NCBI GenBank assembly: GCA_021324615.1 | Contig: JAJPIT010000127.1 | Location: 1 to 33,729, forward strand | Length of the DNA: 33,729 nucleotides | DNA from: Terriglobia bacterium | GTDB lineage: Bacteria > Acidobacteriota > Terriglobia > Bryobacterales > Bryobacteraceae | Reading direction: 5' to 3' | Shown here: positions 33,038 to 33,729 of the stretch, in pieces | How positions within the stretch are numbered: the stretch's first letter is position 1 | Layout: each line of letters begins with the position of its first letter | The notes under the pieces: generated by a model | The model's database searches: none | Told to the model about the DNA's origin: nothing | Seen by the model: only the letters and a program-made list of their open reading frames with translations | Made by a program: the position numbers and the translations under genes

Positions 33038-33673
33038 ATGGCCCTCACCCCAGGTACTCTCAAAGGCAATGAGGCGTTCGACGAGTCCGTGCTGGTGGCG
33101 CGCGCCAAGGCCGGCGATGCGGCCGCGTTTACGGAGCTGGTGAACCATTACGAGCGCAAGATCTATCGGCTGGCCAAACACATCACCCAGAACGACGAGG
33201 ATGCCGAGGACGTGCTCCAGGAAACGTTCCTCAAAGCCTATGAGCACCTGGAGGGATTTCAGGGAAATTCCAAATTTTACACCTGGATCGTTCGTATTGC
33301 GGTGAACGAGGCGCTCATGAAGCTGCGGAAGCGCCGCGGCGACCGTACGGTTCCACTGGATCAACCCGTGGACACAGGCGAAGAAATGGTGGCAAGAGAG
33401 ATCGCGGTTTGGGAAGATAACCCGGAAGAGCGTTATTCCCGGGAAGAAATGCAGGACATTCTGGACCGCGCCGTGCAAGGGCTAAAACCTGATTTCCGCA
33501 CCGTTTTCATCCTTCGTGACATCGAAGAATTGAGTACCGAAGAGACAGCGGAAGCTCTCGGGATCTCAGTTCCGGCAGTGAAAAGCAGACTGTTAAGGGC
33601 CCGCTTGGCGCTGCGGGAGAAGTTAACCCGCCAGTTCAAGCGGAAAGGGGAAGACGTCTTTGCTCACTTGTAA
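33038..33673 (+). CDS. ECF sigma-70 family RNA polymerase sigma factor (RpoE-like)
   Basis: 211 residues. ATG at 33038 with a GAGG site. Region 2 at about 32-100 (LVNHYERKIYRLAKHITQ, DVLQETFLKAYEHL, FYTWIVRIAVNEAL) and region 4 at about 148-203 (LKPDFRTVFILRDIEELSTEETAEALGISVPAVKSRLLRARL). It redirects RNA polymerase to stress-type promoters. The next gene starts inside its last codons, the usual arrangement with an anti-sigma factor. Confidence 0.95.
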   Translation: MALTPGTLKGNEAFDESVLVARAKAGDAAAFTELVNHYERKIYRLAKHITQNDEDAEDVLQETFLKAYEHLEGFQGNSKFYTWIVRIAVNEALMKLRKRRGDRTVPLDQPVDTGEEMVAREIAVWEDNPEERYSREEMQDILDRAVQGLKPDFRTVFILRDIEELSTEETAEALGISVPAVKSRLLRARLALREKLTRQFKRKGEDVFAHL

Positions 33674-33729
33674 GCAGTTCCTTCAGGAACTCAACGATTA
33701 TTTGGATCCCGCGACCGATCCGGATCTGA
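33660..33729 (+). CDS. probable zinc-finger anti-sigma factor, N-terminal fragment
   Basis: The TTG at 33660 follows an AAAGGGGAAG ribosome site and overlaps the sigma factor by 14 bp. The 23 visible residues begin LLTCKQFLQELNDYLDPATD, like the N-terminus of zf-HC2 anti-sigma proteins, where a Cys near the start begins the zinc motif. The rest lies outside the window. It would bind and silence the ECF sigma factor just upstream. Confidence 0.75.
   Translation, partial: MLTCKQFLQELNDYLDPATDPDL

Overview
The window comes from a high-GC, free-living, Gram-negative bacterium. Acidobacteriota of the Solibacter/Bryobacter type is the most likely source. This is inferred from an Oar-like TonB receptor with an N-terminal carboxypeptidase-regulatory domain, many exported hydrolases with short signal peptides ending in A-Q, an XrtH/IPTL-CTERM sorting cassette, and strongly GC3-biased codons. 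No rRNA, tRNA or CRISPR array was seen.

Layout. 1-1.9 kb: 3' end of recQ and an exported class A beta-lactamase-like serine hydrolase. 2-6.1 kb (minus): a LuxR-type response regulator followed by an exported TldD-like/PmbA-like pair that overlap by ATGA. 6.3-7.5 kb (plus): an orphan CpaE/TadZ-like ATPase. 7.5-9.6 kb (minus): an exported alpha/beta hydrolase and a MauE/DoxX-thioredoxin fusion. 9.7-11.6 kb (plus): a Gfo/Idh/MocA oxidoreductase overlapping homoserine kinase. 11.6-16.1 kb (minus): uvrA, an unassigned deoxyhypusine-synthase-like protein and a CPBP membrane protease. 16.5-19.2 kb: a cell-wall group (glucosaminidase-like protein, AMIN amidase, lytic transglycosylase). 19.3-20.6 kb (plus): mobA and a MlaF-like ABC ATPase. 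20.7-22.7 kb (plus): a secreted S9 peptidase. 22.7-25.3 kb (minus): an exported FAM173-like methyltransferase, a NarL-type histidine kinase and a beta-propeller lipoprotein.

25.4-28.1 kb is the most interesting stretch. It starts with an exported peroxiredoxin whose peroxidatic Cys codon is an in-frame TGA followed by a bacterial SECIS-like hairpin, so it is probably a selenoprotein. A strong terminator follows. Then comes a three-gene cassette with its own promoter: a secreted protein ending in PTLGEWG plus a membrane helix, exosortase H, and a membrane partner.

28.2-29.7 kb is an insertion-sequence graveyard: a truncated IS3-family element abutting an older IS3 transposase fragment on the other strand. 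29.7-32.9 kb is a TonB-dependent receptor whose canonical C-terminal beta-signal lies in another frame. The window closes with an ECF sigma factor and the start of its probable zinc-finger anti-sigma factor.
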